DNA of 64,000 nucleotides from Psychroserpens sp. SPM9 (lineage in GTDB: Bacteria; Bacteroidota; Bacteroidia; Flavobacteriales; Flavobacteriaceae), in assembly GCF_025153525.1 (NCBI RefSeq), contig NZ_JANZNR010000001.1:496001-560000 (forward strand). The letters are read 5' to 3'. The notes beneath the pieces were generated by a model. It had not been told where the DNA came from and did not search any database. It was given only the letters and a program-made list of their open reading frames with translations. A program made the translations under genes and the position numbers. This document shows, in pieces, positions 1 to 8,347 of the stretch (position 1 is the stretch's first letter; each line of letters starts with the position of its first letter).

Positions 1-1
1 A

Positions 2-1609
2 GGCAATGAAAGTTGGGGCTATAATACCTCCTTCCATATGGCTTTAGATAAGTATTATGGTACTGAAGATAAATTTAGAGAATTTATTGATTTATGCCAT
101 CAAAACGGTATTGCAGTCATTCTCGATTTAGCTATAAATCATGCCTTTGGAAGAAGTCCGATGGTTCGTATGTGGATGCACGATCCTGATAATGATGGTT
201 GGGGAAATCCAAGTAGTGAAAACCCTTATTTTAATCAAACACCTCAACATAGCTATAATGTGGGTTCAGATTTTAGTCATACTGAAGAAGAACCAAACAA
301 TCCTAGTGCAAGTAATAATGACACTACAAATCCTATTACAAATGATTATGTAAAACGTGTTTTAAAACACTGGATTACAAATTTCAAAATTGATGGGATT
401 CGATGGGATTTAACAAAAGGGTTTACTCAAAATTGTGAAAACAATGAAGGGTGTACAAATAGCTACCAGCAAGATCGTGTTGATATCCTTAAATCTTATG
501 CTGATTATTCTTGGTCTTTAGACCCTGATCATTATGTGATTTTTGAACATTTAGGTCCGCAGAATGAAGAAAAAGAATGGGCAAACTATCGTTTAGGCGA
601 AGGAAAAGGTGTGATGATGTGGGGGAAAATGACAGATCCTTACAATGAATTAACTATGGGATTTCCTGCTAATATTGAAGGAGTCGGTCACAAATCACGT
701 ACACAATTTAACGGTCCACGTGTTATGGGATATCCTGAAAGCCATGATGAAGAACGTTTAATGTACAAAAATGTGACTTTTGGAAATCAATCTACACCAT
801 CTCATAATGTTAGAGACTTAAACACCGCATTATCTAGAATGCCTGCTTTAGGTGCTGTGAGTTTAACTGTACCTGGTCCTAAAATGATATGGCATTTTGC
901 TGCCTTAGGAATGGACAACTCCATATTTACCTGTAATGATGGTAGTGTAAATAATCCTATCTGTAAACTAGATACAAAACCACAACCACAATGGACAGAA
1001 AACTGGTTAGGTGATGTTAATAGAAAACAAATTTATGACGATTGGGCAAGATTAATTGAGCTAAAAATTAATGAACCTGTTTTTGAAGGTGATTATACCT
1101 TTAATAACAATACAGGTGCATCCTCTCTTATTCAACGTATTGATATTTTTGACACCTCTATTCCTGTCACTGGTTTGAGAAATGTCATCGTACTTGCTAA
1201 CTTTGATGTTGTATCACAAACTGTAGACACATCGTTCCCAATTGCTGGTAACTGGCATGACCTTATGGATAACACTGGAAATACAACTTATAGTGCAGCA
1301 ACTGTAACCATTCCTGCTGGTCAGTTTAGAATTTTTGGAAATCAACCATCTACTTTAAGTACTGGAGAATTTGATACTCATCAAACATTTAGTATCTATC
1401 CAAATCCTGTCAACACATCATTTAAAACAAATAAGACATTAAACAGTTTACAGATATTTGATATCACAGGAAAACTGGTAAAGTCTTTTAATGGTGATTT
1501 TACTGAAACTGACAGCTATGATATTTCAGATTTAACACAGAGTATTTATCTGGTTAAAATTGAAAATGATAATGGCCAAACATTAACCACGAAGCTTATT
1601 AAACTTTAA
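2..1609 (+). CDS. Secreted GH13 alpha-amylase-family glycosidase, 5'-truncated, with T9SS sorting domain
   Basis: This is the C-terminal 535 residues of a glycoside hydrolase family 13 enzyme that acts on alpha-glucans outside the cell. The reading frame is open to the window edge (GNESWGYNTSFH precedes the first ATG at 38), so the start lies upstream and position 38 is not the real start. The GH13 motifs are visible in order: DLAINH (D codon at 125), GIRWDLTKG with the nucleophile Asp (codon at 407), FEHLG with the acid/base Glu (codon at 545) and SHDEE (from 740). The last 75 residues, beginning SIYPNPV, form a type A T9SS sorting domain, so the protein is exported through the outer membrane and either anchored or released. 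The exact substrate cannot be read from the fragment. Confidence 0.93.
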   Translation, partial: GNESWGYNTSFHMALDKYYGTEDKFREFIDLCHQNGIAVILDLAINHAFGRSPMVRMWMHDPDNDGWGNPSSENPYFNQTPQHSYNVGSDFSHTEEEPNNPSASNNDTTNPITNDYVKRVLKHWITNFKIDGIRWDLTKGFTQNCENNEGCTNSYQQDRVDILKSYADYSWSLDPDHYVIFEHLGPQNEEKEWANYRLGEGKGVMMWGKMTDPYNELTMGFPANIEGVGHKSRTQFNGPRVMGYPESHDEERLMYKNVTFGNQSTPSHNVRDLNTALSRMPALGAVSLTVPGPKMIWHFAALGMDNSIFTCNDGSVNNPICKLDTKPQPQWTENWLGDVNRKQIYDDWARLIELKINEPVFEGDYTFNNNTGASSLIQRIDIFDTSIPVTGLRNVIVLANFDVVSQTVDTSFPIAGNWHDLMDNTGNTTYSAATVTIPAGQFRIFGNQPSTLSTGEFDTHQTFSIYPNPVNTSFKTNKTLNSLQIFDITGKLVKSFNGDFTETDSYDISDLTQSIYLVKIENDNGQTLTTKLIKL

Positions 1610-1645
1610 TATAGATTAATTAGTGATTTGAATTAGCCTGAAAAG

Positions 1646-1673
1646 CCTCCAAGTACTACCTGGAGGTTTTTTT
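1646..1673 (+). terminator. Rho-independent terminator of the GH13 gene
   Basis: The stem CCTCCA (1646-1651) pairs with TGGAGG (1661-1666) and is followed by seven T. It lies 37 nt after the amylase stop codon. Confidence 0.85.
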
Positions 1674-1852
1674 ATCCCACAAAAAAAGCCAACCCGGATG
1701 AGTTAGCTTTCTTACTATGTACAGGCGGAGAGACTTCCCGAATTTCCATATATCGGGATAAACTTCTCGTCTCTAACTAATTTTCAGTTAATCCCACTAA
1801 AAAAGCCAACCCGTATGAGTTAGCTTTCCTACTATGTACAGGCGGAGAGACT
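1674..1852. repeat. 62-nt direct repeat: duplicated tRNA-Leu 3' end plus terminator
   Basis: Positions 1674-1735 and 1791-1852 are the same 62 nt with three mismatches, 117 bp apart. Read on the minus strand, each copy contains the last part of the tRNA-Leu T arm and acceptor strand followed by a terminator hairpin. The copy at 1791-1852 belongs to the intact tRNA; the copy at 1674-1735 has no matching tRNA body. It is a remnant of a tRNA duplication or of a recombination event at the tRNA 3' end. Confidence 0.85.
1799..1827 (-). terminator. Terminator of tRNA-Leu (copy repeated at 1681-1710)
   Basis: On the minus strand AAGCTAAC pairs with GTTGGCTT (one G-U pair) and is followed by a T run, just downstream of the tRNA. 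A second near-identical hairpin lies at 1681-1710 within the duplicated segment. Confidence 0.75.
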
Positions 1853-1918
1853 CGAACTCTCACACCTTGCGGCACTAGATCCTAAGTCTAGCGTGTCTAC
1901 CAATTCCACCACGCCTGC
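1837..1918 (-). tRNA. tRNA-Leu (anticodon TAG)
   Basis: The reverse complement folds as an 82-nt class II tRNA. The acceptor stem is GCAGGCG/CGCCTGT (first pair G-U), the anticodon stem CTAGA/TCTAG encloses CTTAGGA with anticodon TAG, a variable arm follows, and the T loop contains TTCGAGT. CCA is not encoded. A promoter lies 24 nt upstream and a terminator directly downstream. Confidence 0.96.
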
Positions 1919-1941
1919 AACTTCCATTAATTAATGGGATG

Positions 1942-1970
1942 CAAATATAAACAATACTTTCAATATTCAA
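1942..1970 (-). promoter_or_regulatory. Bacteroidota promoter of tRNA-Leu
   Basis: On the minus strand TTG (1970-1968), an 18-nt spacer and TATATTTG (1949-1942) match the TTG/TAnnTTTG consensus of the Bacteroidota primary sigma factor, at a suitable distance from the tRNA 5' end at 1918. Confidence 0.8.
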
Positions 1971-2006
1971 ATAACTTTAATTAGGAAAAAATAAACTTCG
2001 TTTTTG

Positions 2007-2014
2007 TACTTTTG
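2007..2014 (+). promoter_or_regulatory. Probable -7 element of the M20 dipeptidase gene
   Basis: TACTTTTG fits TAnnTTTG and lies 24 nt before the ATG at 2038. No TTG is seen at the expected -33 position. Confidence 0.5.
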
Positions 2015-2037
2015 AAAGAATCAAAAAATAAACACTC

Positions 2038-3423
2038 ATGCAACATATTCAATCTTATATTGAAGACCATAAAGACCGTTTTCTTAACGAACTTATCGAC
2101 CTGCTTAAAATTCCGTCAGTAAGTGCCGATCCAGCCTATAAAGAGCATGTTTTTAAAACAGCTGACGTCATTAAAACAAGTTTACTTAAAGCTGGGTGCG
2201 ATCATGTTGAAATTTGTGAAACCGAAGGATTCCCTATCGTTTATGGTGAAAAAATATTAGATGAAAAACTACCTACTGTACTAGTCTATGGACATTACGA
2301 TGTACAACCAGCAGACCCTTTAGAACTTTGGGATTCGCCACCTTACGAGCCTGTTATTAAAACCACAGAAATTCATCCCAAAGGTGCCATTTTTGCACGA
2401 GGTGCCTGTGATGATAAAGGACAAATGTACATGCATGTCAAAGCCATGGAATTTATGACGGCAACCAACCAGCTTCCTTGTAATGTCAAATTTATGATTG
2501 AAGGTGAAGAAGAAGTTGGCAGTGTGAACTTATCTAAGTTTGTTAAAAATAATCAGGACAAACTTAAAAATGATGTTATTTTAATTTCTGATACTGGCAT
2601 GATTGCTCAAGATGTACCCTCAATAACTACTGGGCTTCGCGGATTGAGTTATGTTGAAGTTGAAGTAACTGGTCCTAATAGAGATTTGCATTCAGGATTA
2701 TATGGTGGTGCTGTTGCAAATCCGATTAACATATTAACTAAAATGATTGCGTCACTCCATGACGACAATAACCATATCACTATTCCGGGATTTTATGATA
2801 AGGTTGAAGAACTTTCCGAATCAGAAAGAGCAGAAATGGCTAAAGCACCATTTTCTCTTGAAGACTATAAAAAAGCCTTAGATATTGATGCCGTTTATGG
2901 CGAAAAAGGGTATACAACTAACGAACGTAATTCTATAAGACCAACACTTGATGTTAACGGAATTTGGGGTGGTTATATTGGCGAAGGTGCCAAAACGGTA
3001 ATTGCCAGCAAAGCCTTTGCTAAAATATCAATGCGATTAGTACCGCATCAAGATTGGGAAGAAATAACTGAATTATTTAAAACTCATTTTGAAAGTATTG
3101 CTCCTGCTGGTGTAAAAGTAAAGGTTAAACCGCATCATGGCGGACAAGGTTATGTGACGCCAATTGACAGTATTGGTTATCAAGCGGCTTCAAAAGCCTA
3201 TCATGATACTTTTGGCAAAAACCCAATTCCGCAACGTAGTGGTGGAAGTATTCCCATTGTATCGCTATTTGAGCAAGAATTAAAAAGTAAAACTATCTTA
3301 ATGGGATTTGGCTTAAACAGTGATGCGATCCACTCGCCTAACGAACATTTTGGGGTTTGGAATTACTTAAAGGGTATTGAAACCATTCCTTTATTTTATA
3401 AGTATTTTACTAAATTGAGTTAA
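2038..3423 (+). CDS. M20 family dipeptidase
   Basis: A 461-residue cytosolic zinc dipeptidase of the M20 family (Xaa-dipeptidase/CNDP-like branch). The metal-binding motifs are in place: GHYDVQP (H86, D88), the RGACDDKG segment (bridging Asp near 125), and EGEEEVGS (155-162) carrying the catalytic base and a metal ligand. DLHSGLYGG in the middle is the start of the dimerisation (lid) domain. Length is full for the family and there is no signal peptide. It releases amino acids from di- and short peptides and stands convergent to a secreted M28 peptidase, with a shared terminator between them. Exact substrate preference is unknown. Confidence 0.93.
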   Translation: MQHIQSYIEDHKDRFLNELIDLLKIPSVSADPAYKEHVFKTADVIKTSLLKAGCDHVEICETEGFPIVYGEKILDEKLPTVLVYGHYDVQPADPLELWDSPPYEPVIKTTEIHPKGAIFARGACDDKGQMYMHVKAMEFMTATNQLPCNVKFMIEGEEEVGSVNLSKFVKNNQDKLKNDVILISDTGMIAQDVPSITTGLRGLSYVEVEVTGPNRDLHSGLYGGAVANPINILTKMIASLHDDNNHITIPGFYDKVEELSESERAEMAKAPFSLEDYKKALDIDAVYGEKGYTTNERNSIRPTLDVNGIWGGYIGEGAKTVIASKAFAKISMRLVPHQDWEEITELFKTHFESIAPAGVKVKVKPHHGGQGYVTPIDSIGYQAASKAYHDTFGKNPIPQRSGGSIPIVSLFEQELKSKTILMGFGLNSDAIHSPNEHFGVWNYLKGIETIPLFYKYFTKLS

Positions 3424-3438
3424 AAACCATCCTTTCAT

Positions 3439-3477
3439 AAAAAAGCCACCAAAACAGTATATTTTGGTGGCTTTTTT
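3439..3477. terminator. Bidirectional terminator between convergent peptidase genes
   Basis: A long perfect stem (AAAAAAGCCACCAAAA pairing with TTTTGGTGGCTTTTTT) has an A run on one side and a T run on the other, so it can end transcription from both the M20 gene and the M28 gene. Confidence 0.9.
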
Positions 3478-3493
3478 ATAGTCATTACGTATA

Positions 3494-4870
3494 TTACTCC
3501 TTGACAATCTTATAAGTTCCTGTTTTTTCCGAAGATTTTATATTTAAAAAATAAATGCCTTCCGGAAAGTCTTTCACATTTAAAGTTGTTAAGCCTTCTG
3601 AAGTAGTTGTATTTAAAAGTAACTTTCCTGAAACATCATACAAATTAATCGCTAATGCTTGATTTCCAAAAGCCGTTTCAATAGAAAGTTTAGCCTTTAC
3701 CGGATTGGGGTAAACCTGTAATTCATCTTCAGAAAAAGCGTCCAAACCAAGCGTATCAAAAACAATACAAGCACTGCGTTCTATACAGGTTCCTGAAGTA
3801 ATTTCAACCGCATAAACACCATTTACTGAAGGTGAAAAAGATTGATTAGTTGCTCCAGAAATAGGACTATTCGTATTACAATCATACCACTGGTATGATG
3901 CCGACGATTGGTTAGACGTGAGTAATGATGGGGTTTGCGTTACTGTATTGTCAACAGCAATCAAACTTGCTTTGGTCGCCATATAAGCAGTAACAAGTTT
4001 TATCATTTCACGGTAATAAGGCAAATCAAGAGTTGCTACACGATCTCCAGACGAATGGTAAAATGGGGTTTCGTCATCAGTTTCCCAAGACTCTCCAACC
4101 AATAATGCTGTAAAACCTTGTGCCCAAAAACGCGCATGGTCACTTGCCGTTGTACCTGGATTGACTTCTATCACACTCAAATCAAAAGTATAAGTATTTA
4201 AAACCGAAATAATATCGTCTTTCATTGCTACAGATCCTGCAATATCTCTGTAATCGATATCAAACTCATTATCGCCAGGCTCACCTGGAGCATCACCATC
4301 ATACCCCACCATATCCATGTTTAAAACGGCTAGAATATTGTCACCATTACTCGCCGCTTGGTTTGCATAAAATTGAGAGCCTAGTAATCCTATTTCTTCC
4401 TCATCCCAAAGCGCATAAACAATAGTATTATCGACGCATTGCTGCGATAAAATTCTGGCAATTTCTAATACGGCAACAGTTCCAGTAGCATTGTCATCTG
4501 CACAATAATCTGCCACAGTATCATAGTGCGCACATACAATATAAATGTTATCTGGGTTTGTTTTTCCTAACTGAGTGGCAATAATATTTCTTCCGTTAGA
4601 ATTAAAAGTTTGCTCTAAAACGGTAATATTATCGAGAGCTTCAAATTGTTCAACCAAATAATCACCTGCCAATTCATTATTGGCTTGCTGCCTGTTTAAA
4701 ATTGTAACCGTATTTCCATCTACAACGGTCGATTGTTCTCCAGAAAATTCGTTAAGAGTAAGTTCTAATCTATTAATATCAACTTGATTAATGAGGTCTT
4801 GAACGGTTTGTCCACCGCAAAACATTGAACAAAATAAGGTGCAGATTAAAATGGGATGAATAGCTTTCAT
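3494..4870 (-). CDS. Secreted M28 aminopeptidase with T9SS sorting domain
   Basis: A 458-residue exported zinc aminopeptidase of family M28. Residues 1-20 form a signal peptide. The dinuclear zinc site is visible: AHYDT (H115, D117), the CADDNATG segment (D125/D126), DEEEIGLLGS (E157/E158), NMDMVGYD (D186) and a late ASDHARFW histidine. After residue 300 comes an immunoglobulin-like stretch, and from LQVYPNPV near residue 385 a type A T9SS sorting domain. The enzyme should trim N-terminal amino acids from peptides at the cell surface or outside it, feeding the M20 dipeptidase next door. It is monocistronic. Confidence 0.93.
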   Translation of the reverse strand: MKAIHPILICTLFCSMFCGGQTVQDLINQVDINRLELTLNEFSGEQSTVVDGNTVTILNRQQANNELAGDYLVEQFEALDNITVLEQTFNSNGRNIIATQLGKTNPDNIYIVCAHYDTVADYCADDNATGTVAVLEIARILSQQCVDNTIVYALWDEEEIGLLGSQFYANQAASNGDNILAVLNMDMVGYDGDAPGEPGDNEFDIDYRDIAGSVAMKDDIISVLNTYTFDLSVIEVNPGTTASDHARFWAQGFTALLVGESWETDDETPFYHSSGDRVATLDLPYYREMIKLVTAYMATKASLIAVDNTVTQTPSLLTSNQSSASYQWYDCNTNSPISGATNQSFSPSVNGVYAVEITSGTCIERSACIVFDTLGLDAFSEDELQVYPNPVKAKLSIETAFGNQALAINLYDVSGKLLLNTTTSEGLTTLNVKDFPEGIYFLNIKSSEKTGTYKIVKE

Positions 4871-4898
4871 TGTGGGCGTTTTATCTGATAATTTTTAT

Positions 4899-4906
4899 CA
4901 AATATA
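4899..4906 (-). promoter_or_regulatory. Probable -7 element of the M28 gene
   Basis: TATATTTG on the minus strand matches TAnnTTTG, 29 nt before the start codon at 4870. A well-spaced -33 TTG is not seen. Confidence 0.45.
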
Positions 4907-4938
4907 GTTGATTTTAAACAAATTCATTTTTATAGAAT

Positions 4939-4972
4939 TTGGAAATTCAATTTTTTATTCTACATTTGTAGA
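4939..4972 (+). promoter_or_regulatory. Promoter with overlapping BlaI-type operator
   Basis: TTG (4939-4941), 19 nt, TACATTTG (4961-4968) forms a consensus Bacteroidota promoter. The -7 box lies inside the perfect palindrome TCTACATTTGTAGA (4959-4972), which contains the TACA-N2-TGTA dyad known for BlaI/MecI operators. Repressor bound here would block the promoter of its own gene, 23 nt downstream. Confidence 0.8.
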
Positions 4973-4995
4973 GTTAATTCTAAAAACGTAGAACA

Positions 4996-5361
4996 ATGCA
5001 ATTATCCAAAACCGAAGAGCAATTAATGCAATACCTCTGGAAACTTGAGAAGGGTTTTATGAAAGATTTATTAGAAGCTTATCCAGAACCAAAACCTGCA
5101 ACCACAACTGTTGCTACCCTTTTAAAACGTATGATTGACAAAGGCTTTGTAGCTTATAAGCTCTACGGAAAATCCCGTGAATACTACCCTTTGGTTAAAA
5201 AGAAAGATTATTTTTCTAAACATGTAAATACGCTTATTAAAACATTTTTTAATGACAGTGCTTCTCAGTTTGCATCATTTTTTACGAAGGAAACTAATTT
5301 GTCTAAAGCCGAATTAGAAGACTTAAAAGCATTAATCGATAACGAAATTAAAAACAAGTAG
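4996..5361 (+). CDS. BlaI/MecI/CopY family repressor
   Basis: A 121-residue winged-helix repressor of the BlaI/MecI family. The N-terminal 75 residues hold the winged helix (KTEEQLMQYLWKLEKG, then KPATTTVATLLKRMIDKGF as recognition region and wing); the C-terminal 40 residues are the dimerisation helices. It lies 2 bp before the M56 receptor gene and behind a palindromic operator, so autoregulation with relief by cleavage through the M56 partner is the expected mode, as in BlaR1/BlaI. No beta-lactamase gene is near, so the regulated process is unknown. Confidence 0.93.
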   Translation: MQLSKTEEQLMQYLWKLEKGFMKDLLEAYPEPKPATTTVATLLKRMIDKGFVAYKLYGKSREYYPLVKKKDYFSKHVNTLIKTFFNDSASQFASFFTKETNLSKAELEDLKALIDNEIKNK

Positions 5362-5363
5362 TC

Positions 5364-8213
5364 ATGCTTATCTACCTCTTAAAATTTAGCGCTTGTTTGG
5401 CTCTTTTTATGGTCTTTTATAAGTTGCTTTTAGAAAAATCCAGCATTCATAATTTCAAGCGTTTTTATTTACTAGGTGCATTAACAACTGCCTTAATTAT
5501 ACCATCGCTTACTTTTATAGAATACATTGAGCCGCTCGTATATGATTCTTTTGAAATGATAGAACCACTGCCAACAATGGTTATTACAGATGCCGTTTCT
5601 AAAGAGGTTTCAATAGATTATGCATCTATTATATTATGGAGTATTTACGGTTTAGGCGTTTTTATTTTTCTTCTGAAATTTTCCCTAAATCTCTATAAAA
5701 TCATTAAGCGAATTAAGAACAATCCAAAATTGAAATCGGCTGCTTTCATCAACGTTTTAGTAACAAACCTTGTAACACCGCACACCTTTTTTAGTTATAT
5801 ATTTTTAAATAAACATAAATTTGAACACGCCGAAATTCCGCAGGAAGTATTACTCCACGAACAAACGCATGCGAAGCAAAAACACAGTTTAGACGTTTTA
5901 ATTTTAGAGTTGACACACATCTTGTTTTGGTTCAATCCACTTATATACCTTCTAAAAAAAGAAGTTAAGCTCAATCATGAATTTTTAGCAGATCGTGCCG
6001 TATTACGCAACGGCATTCAGCCATCAGCATATCAACAATTATTATTAGCATTCTCATCAAATGCCAGCGAACCTCAATTGGCAAATGCCATCAATTATTC
6101 ATCCATCAAAAAACGATTTACAGTTATGAAAACAAACACATCAAAACCATCTATTTGGCTTAGAAGCCTATTAGTCTTTCCGTTACTAGCCCTTATGCTA
6201 TACAGTTTTACTGAGCGTAAACAAATAGTAAAAGCAGCAGAAGTACCTGTTCAAAATTATATATCTGAAGGTGTTTCTGAAGCTCAAATGAAAGAATACA
6301 ACGAATTTATCATTGCATTTAACACCACACATACTATAAACCATGACGCTTATGAAAGAATTGTGTCGATCTACAATTTAATGACTGAAAAACAAAAAGC
6401 TTCTGTAGAACCTTATCCTAAAATTCCGGGAATCGATTTATCAAAAACCAAAGCAAAAACACCTACTAAAGAACAATTTGAGTCTTGGAAAAATGAGAAA
6501 GAATTTGCTATTTGGCTGGATGGTGTTCATATTCCCAACGTAAAATTGAATTCATATGCCTTGGATGATATTGCACATTATGTTGGTAGTTTTGCTCATA
6601 AAAATGCTCGTAGTGAAAGGTTTCCGCAGCCTTATCAATTTAGTCTATACACTAAAAAAGGATTTGAAACGACCTATCAACAGTCTCAGGTCAAAACCTA
6701 CAGATCCTTATCACAAAAATATTCTGATGCGATTCAAATTTATTTAAAAGAACGTCAGACCGATAATTCAGAATTAAAGCTTCTGTATGAACGCGCTTCA
6801 AGGCTTTATAAATCTTTCACTAAAGAAGAACTAAAAAAATACAAACTTTTGCCACCACCTCCGCCACCAGCAGCAGGAAAATCAACCAATAATAGTTCAA
6901 ATGCCAAAGAATGGGATAAGGTTAAACAGCACTTAAACCCTTCAGCATCTTCTAAAAATCAGACACAACCAATGTGGATTTTGCTTAATAACAAAGGCCA
7001 GTTTTTAGTCGATGATGAGTTAGGTTCTTTAGAAACAATTGAAGCCGAGTTTAAAAGTATCGCTAATGATAAGCGTCGGTCTAAAAAAGTAAATTTCAAA
7101 CATGATCCCAAGGCACCAAAAGCTATGGTTACCAATCTTGTAGCATTGATTAAAAAGTATAAGCTAGAAAATATTTCTGGTGATAATTTACTTGTTCCTC
7201 CTCCTCCACCAAGACCCGAAAAAGTTAAAACGGGTAATGGTCCCAATGCTGAAAATTACAACGATTATCCCATTCCACCTGCAATTCCGGAGAACGCAAC
7301 ACCTGAACAACGTGAAAAAATGCAGCGTGCTATTGATGAATTTGAACACAAATACAAGCGAAAAGTACATCAGATAAAATCAGAAAATGGTATGACTTAT
7401 AATATGATTGTAAATGATGAAGAGTATGATCCAAATAATTCTGAAGCTTATAAAACTAAAACAGGGTTTATTAAAATAAACGGACAAGCACATTATTTTG
7501 TAACTATTGATAACAAAACGAAGTATTACAATAGGAACGGCTTTGAAGTTTCAAAAGCTGGTGACGTTATAAGTCCGTCTCAAGTGAATGCCTCTGATGT
7601 CATTCCAAATCAATACATCACGAAAGTATTTAGTGACGGAAAAATTATGACAGAATTTAAAGACAATATCCCAAGTCGTGATAAAAAAATCATGGATATC
7701 CCTTCCCCTCCAAAACCTTTATCTGCATTAGATTTTATAATAGATATGGCAAAGAAAAATGCCAAATTCTACTATGAAAACAAAGCGATTTCTTCAGATG
7801 AAGCCATTTCGCTTTTAAAACAGCATCCAGAATTAAATGTACTAGCAAAGCCAACAACTAATGAACAACCTTTAGTGTACCTCTCTAAAGAACCAATACG
7901 TACACAACAGAAGTATCAAAAAAGTAAAGCACTTGTTAGTATCAATGGAAAAACACCTATCAACGACCAACTCAACTTAACTATTGACGATTTTAAGAGT
8001 ATAAAACTCACATTAGAAACAGCTGAAGTGATAAGCTTTAAGTTCAAAGTGCCTGGTAAACCAACGGAACACAACAAAGGCTATACCTTAAATGATAAGT
8101 CTAAATCCTATCTAAAAGCACTCTCGTCTGAAACAGTTGTTCAGTTTTTTGATATTAAAGATTCTAAAGGTTTTGTGCATCCTCCTGTAGTGGTTTCCAT
8201 TAAAACTAATTAA
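5364..8213 (+). CDS. M56 (BlaR1-like) membrane metallopeptidase with large proline-rich C-terminal region
   Basis: A 949-residue receptor-type protease paired with BlaI. Transmembrane segments are seen near residues 2-24, 36-52, 88-110, 182-198 and 267-283. The zinc motif HEQTH (165-169) and the downstream NHEFLADRAVL (205-213) are the M56 active site on the cytoplasmic side. Beyond residue 285 the protein has a very long, probably periplasmic region with proline tracts (LLPPPPPPAA near 495, VPPPPPRPE near 615) and no recognisable penicillin-binding domain, unlike BlaR1. The ligand is therefore unknown. By family knowledge it should cleave or trigger loss of the adjacent repressor when it senses a signal. 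A hairpin follows the stop codon. Confidence 0.9.
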   Translation: MLIYLLKFSACLALFMVFYKLLLEKSSIHNFKRFYLLGALTTALIIPSLTFIEYIEPLVYDSFEMIEPLPTMVITDAVSKEVSIDYASIILWSIYGLGVFIFLLKFSLNLYKIIKRIKNNPKLKSAAFINVLVTNLVTPHTFFSYIFLNKHKFEHAEIPQEVLLHEQTHAKQKHSLDVLILELTHILFWFNPLIYLLKKEVKLNHEFLADRAVLRNGIQPSAYQQLLLAFSSNASEPQLANAINYSSIKKRFTVMKTNTSKPSIWLRSLLVFPLLALMLYSFTERKQIVKAAEVPVQNYISEGVSEAQMKEYNEFIIAFNTTHTINHDAYERIVSIYNLMTEKQKASVEPYPKIPGIDLSKTKAKTPTKEQFESWKNEKEFAIWLDGVHIPNVKLNSYALDDIAHYVGSFAHKNARSERFPQPYQFSLYTKKGFETTYQQSQVKTYRSLSQKYSDAIQIYLKERQTDNSELKLLYERASRLYKSFTKEELKKYKLLPPPPPPAAGKSTNNSSNAKEWDKVKQHLNPSASSKNQTQPMWILLNNKGQFLVDDELGSLETIEAEFKSIANDKRRSKKVNFKHDPKAPKAMVTNLVALIKKYKLENISGDNLLVPPPPPRPEKVKTGNGPNAENYNDYPIPPAIPENATPEQREKMQRAIDEFEHKYKRKVHQIKSENGMTYNMIVNDEEYDPNNSEAYKTKTGFIKINGQAHYFVTIDNKTKYYNRNGFEVSKAGDVISPSQVNASDVIPNQYITKVFSDGKIMTEFKDNIPSRDKKIMDIPSPPKPLSALDFIIDMAKKNAKFYYENKAISSDEAISLLKQHPELNVLAKPTTNEQPLVYLSKEPIRTQQKYQKSKALVSINGKTPINDQLNLTIDDFKSIKLTLETAEVISFKFKVPGKPTEHNKGYTLNDKSKSYLKALSSETVVQFFDIKDSKGFVHPPVVVSIKTN

Positions 8214-8220
8214 AAATAAA

Positions 8221-8258
8221 TATACCTAAAAGCCTCTTAAATGAGGCTTTCAGGTATA
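8221..8258 (+). terminator. Long hairpin after the M56 gene
   Basis: TATACCT-AAAGCCTC pairs with GAGGCTTT-AGGTATA around a six-base loop, with one unpaired base on each arm. It has no long T run, so it may be a terminator or an mRNA-stabilising end. Confidence 0.65.
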
Positions 8259-8347
8259 TATACGGGTTTTAAATTTCGAGTAAATCGGTTCTAAAATCAT
8301 CTCGTAAACATTGCTATTTTTAAATGATTAACTTTAAATAGCTTGTC

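Noticed and set aside
1674-1918. Integrated element bounded by the duplicated tRNA-Leu ends
   Set aside because: Only 55 bp lie between the two copies and there is no integrase, so at most a scar remains.
4996-8213. Beta-lactam resistance regulon (blaI-blaR1)
   Set aside because: The M56 protein has no penicillin-binding sensor domain and no beta-lactamase or PBP gene is adjacent.
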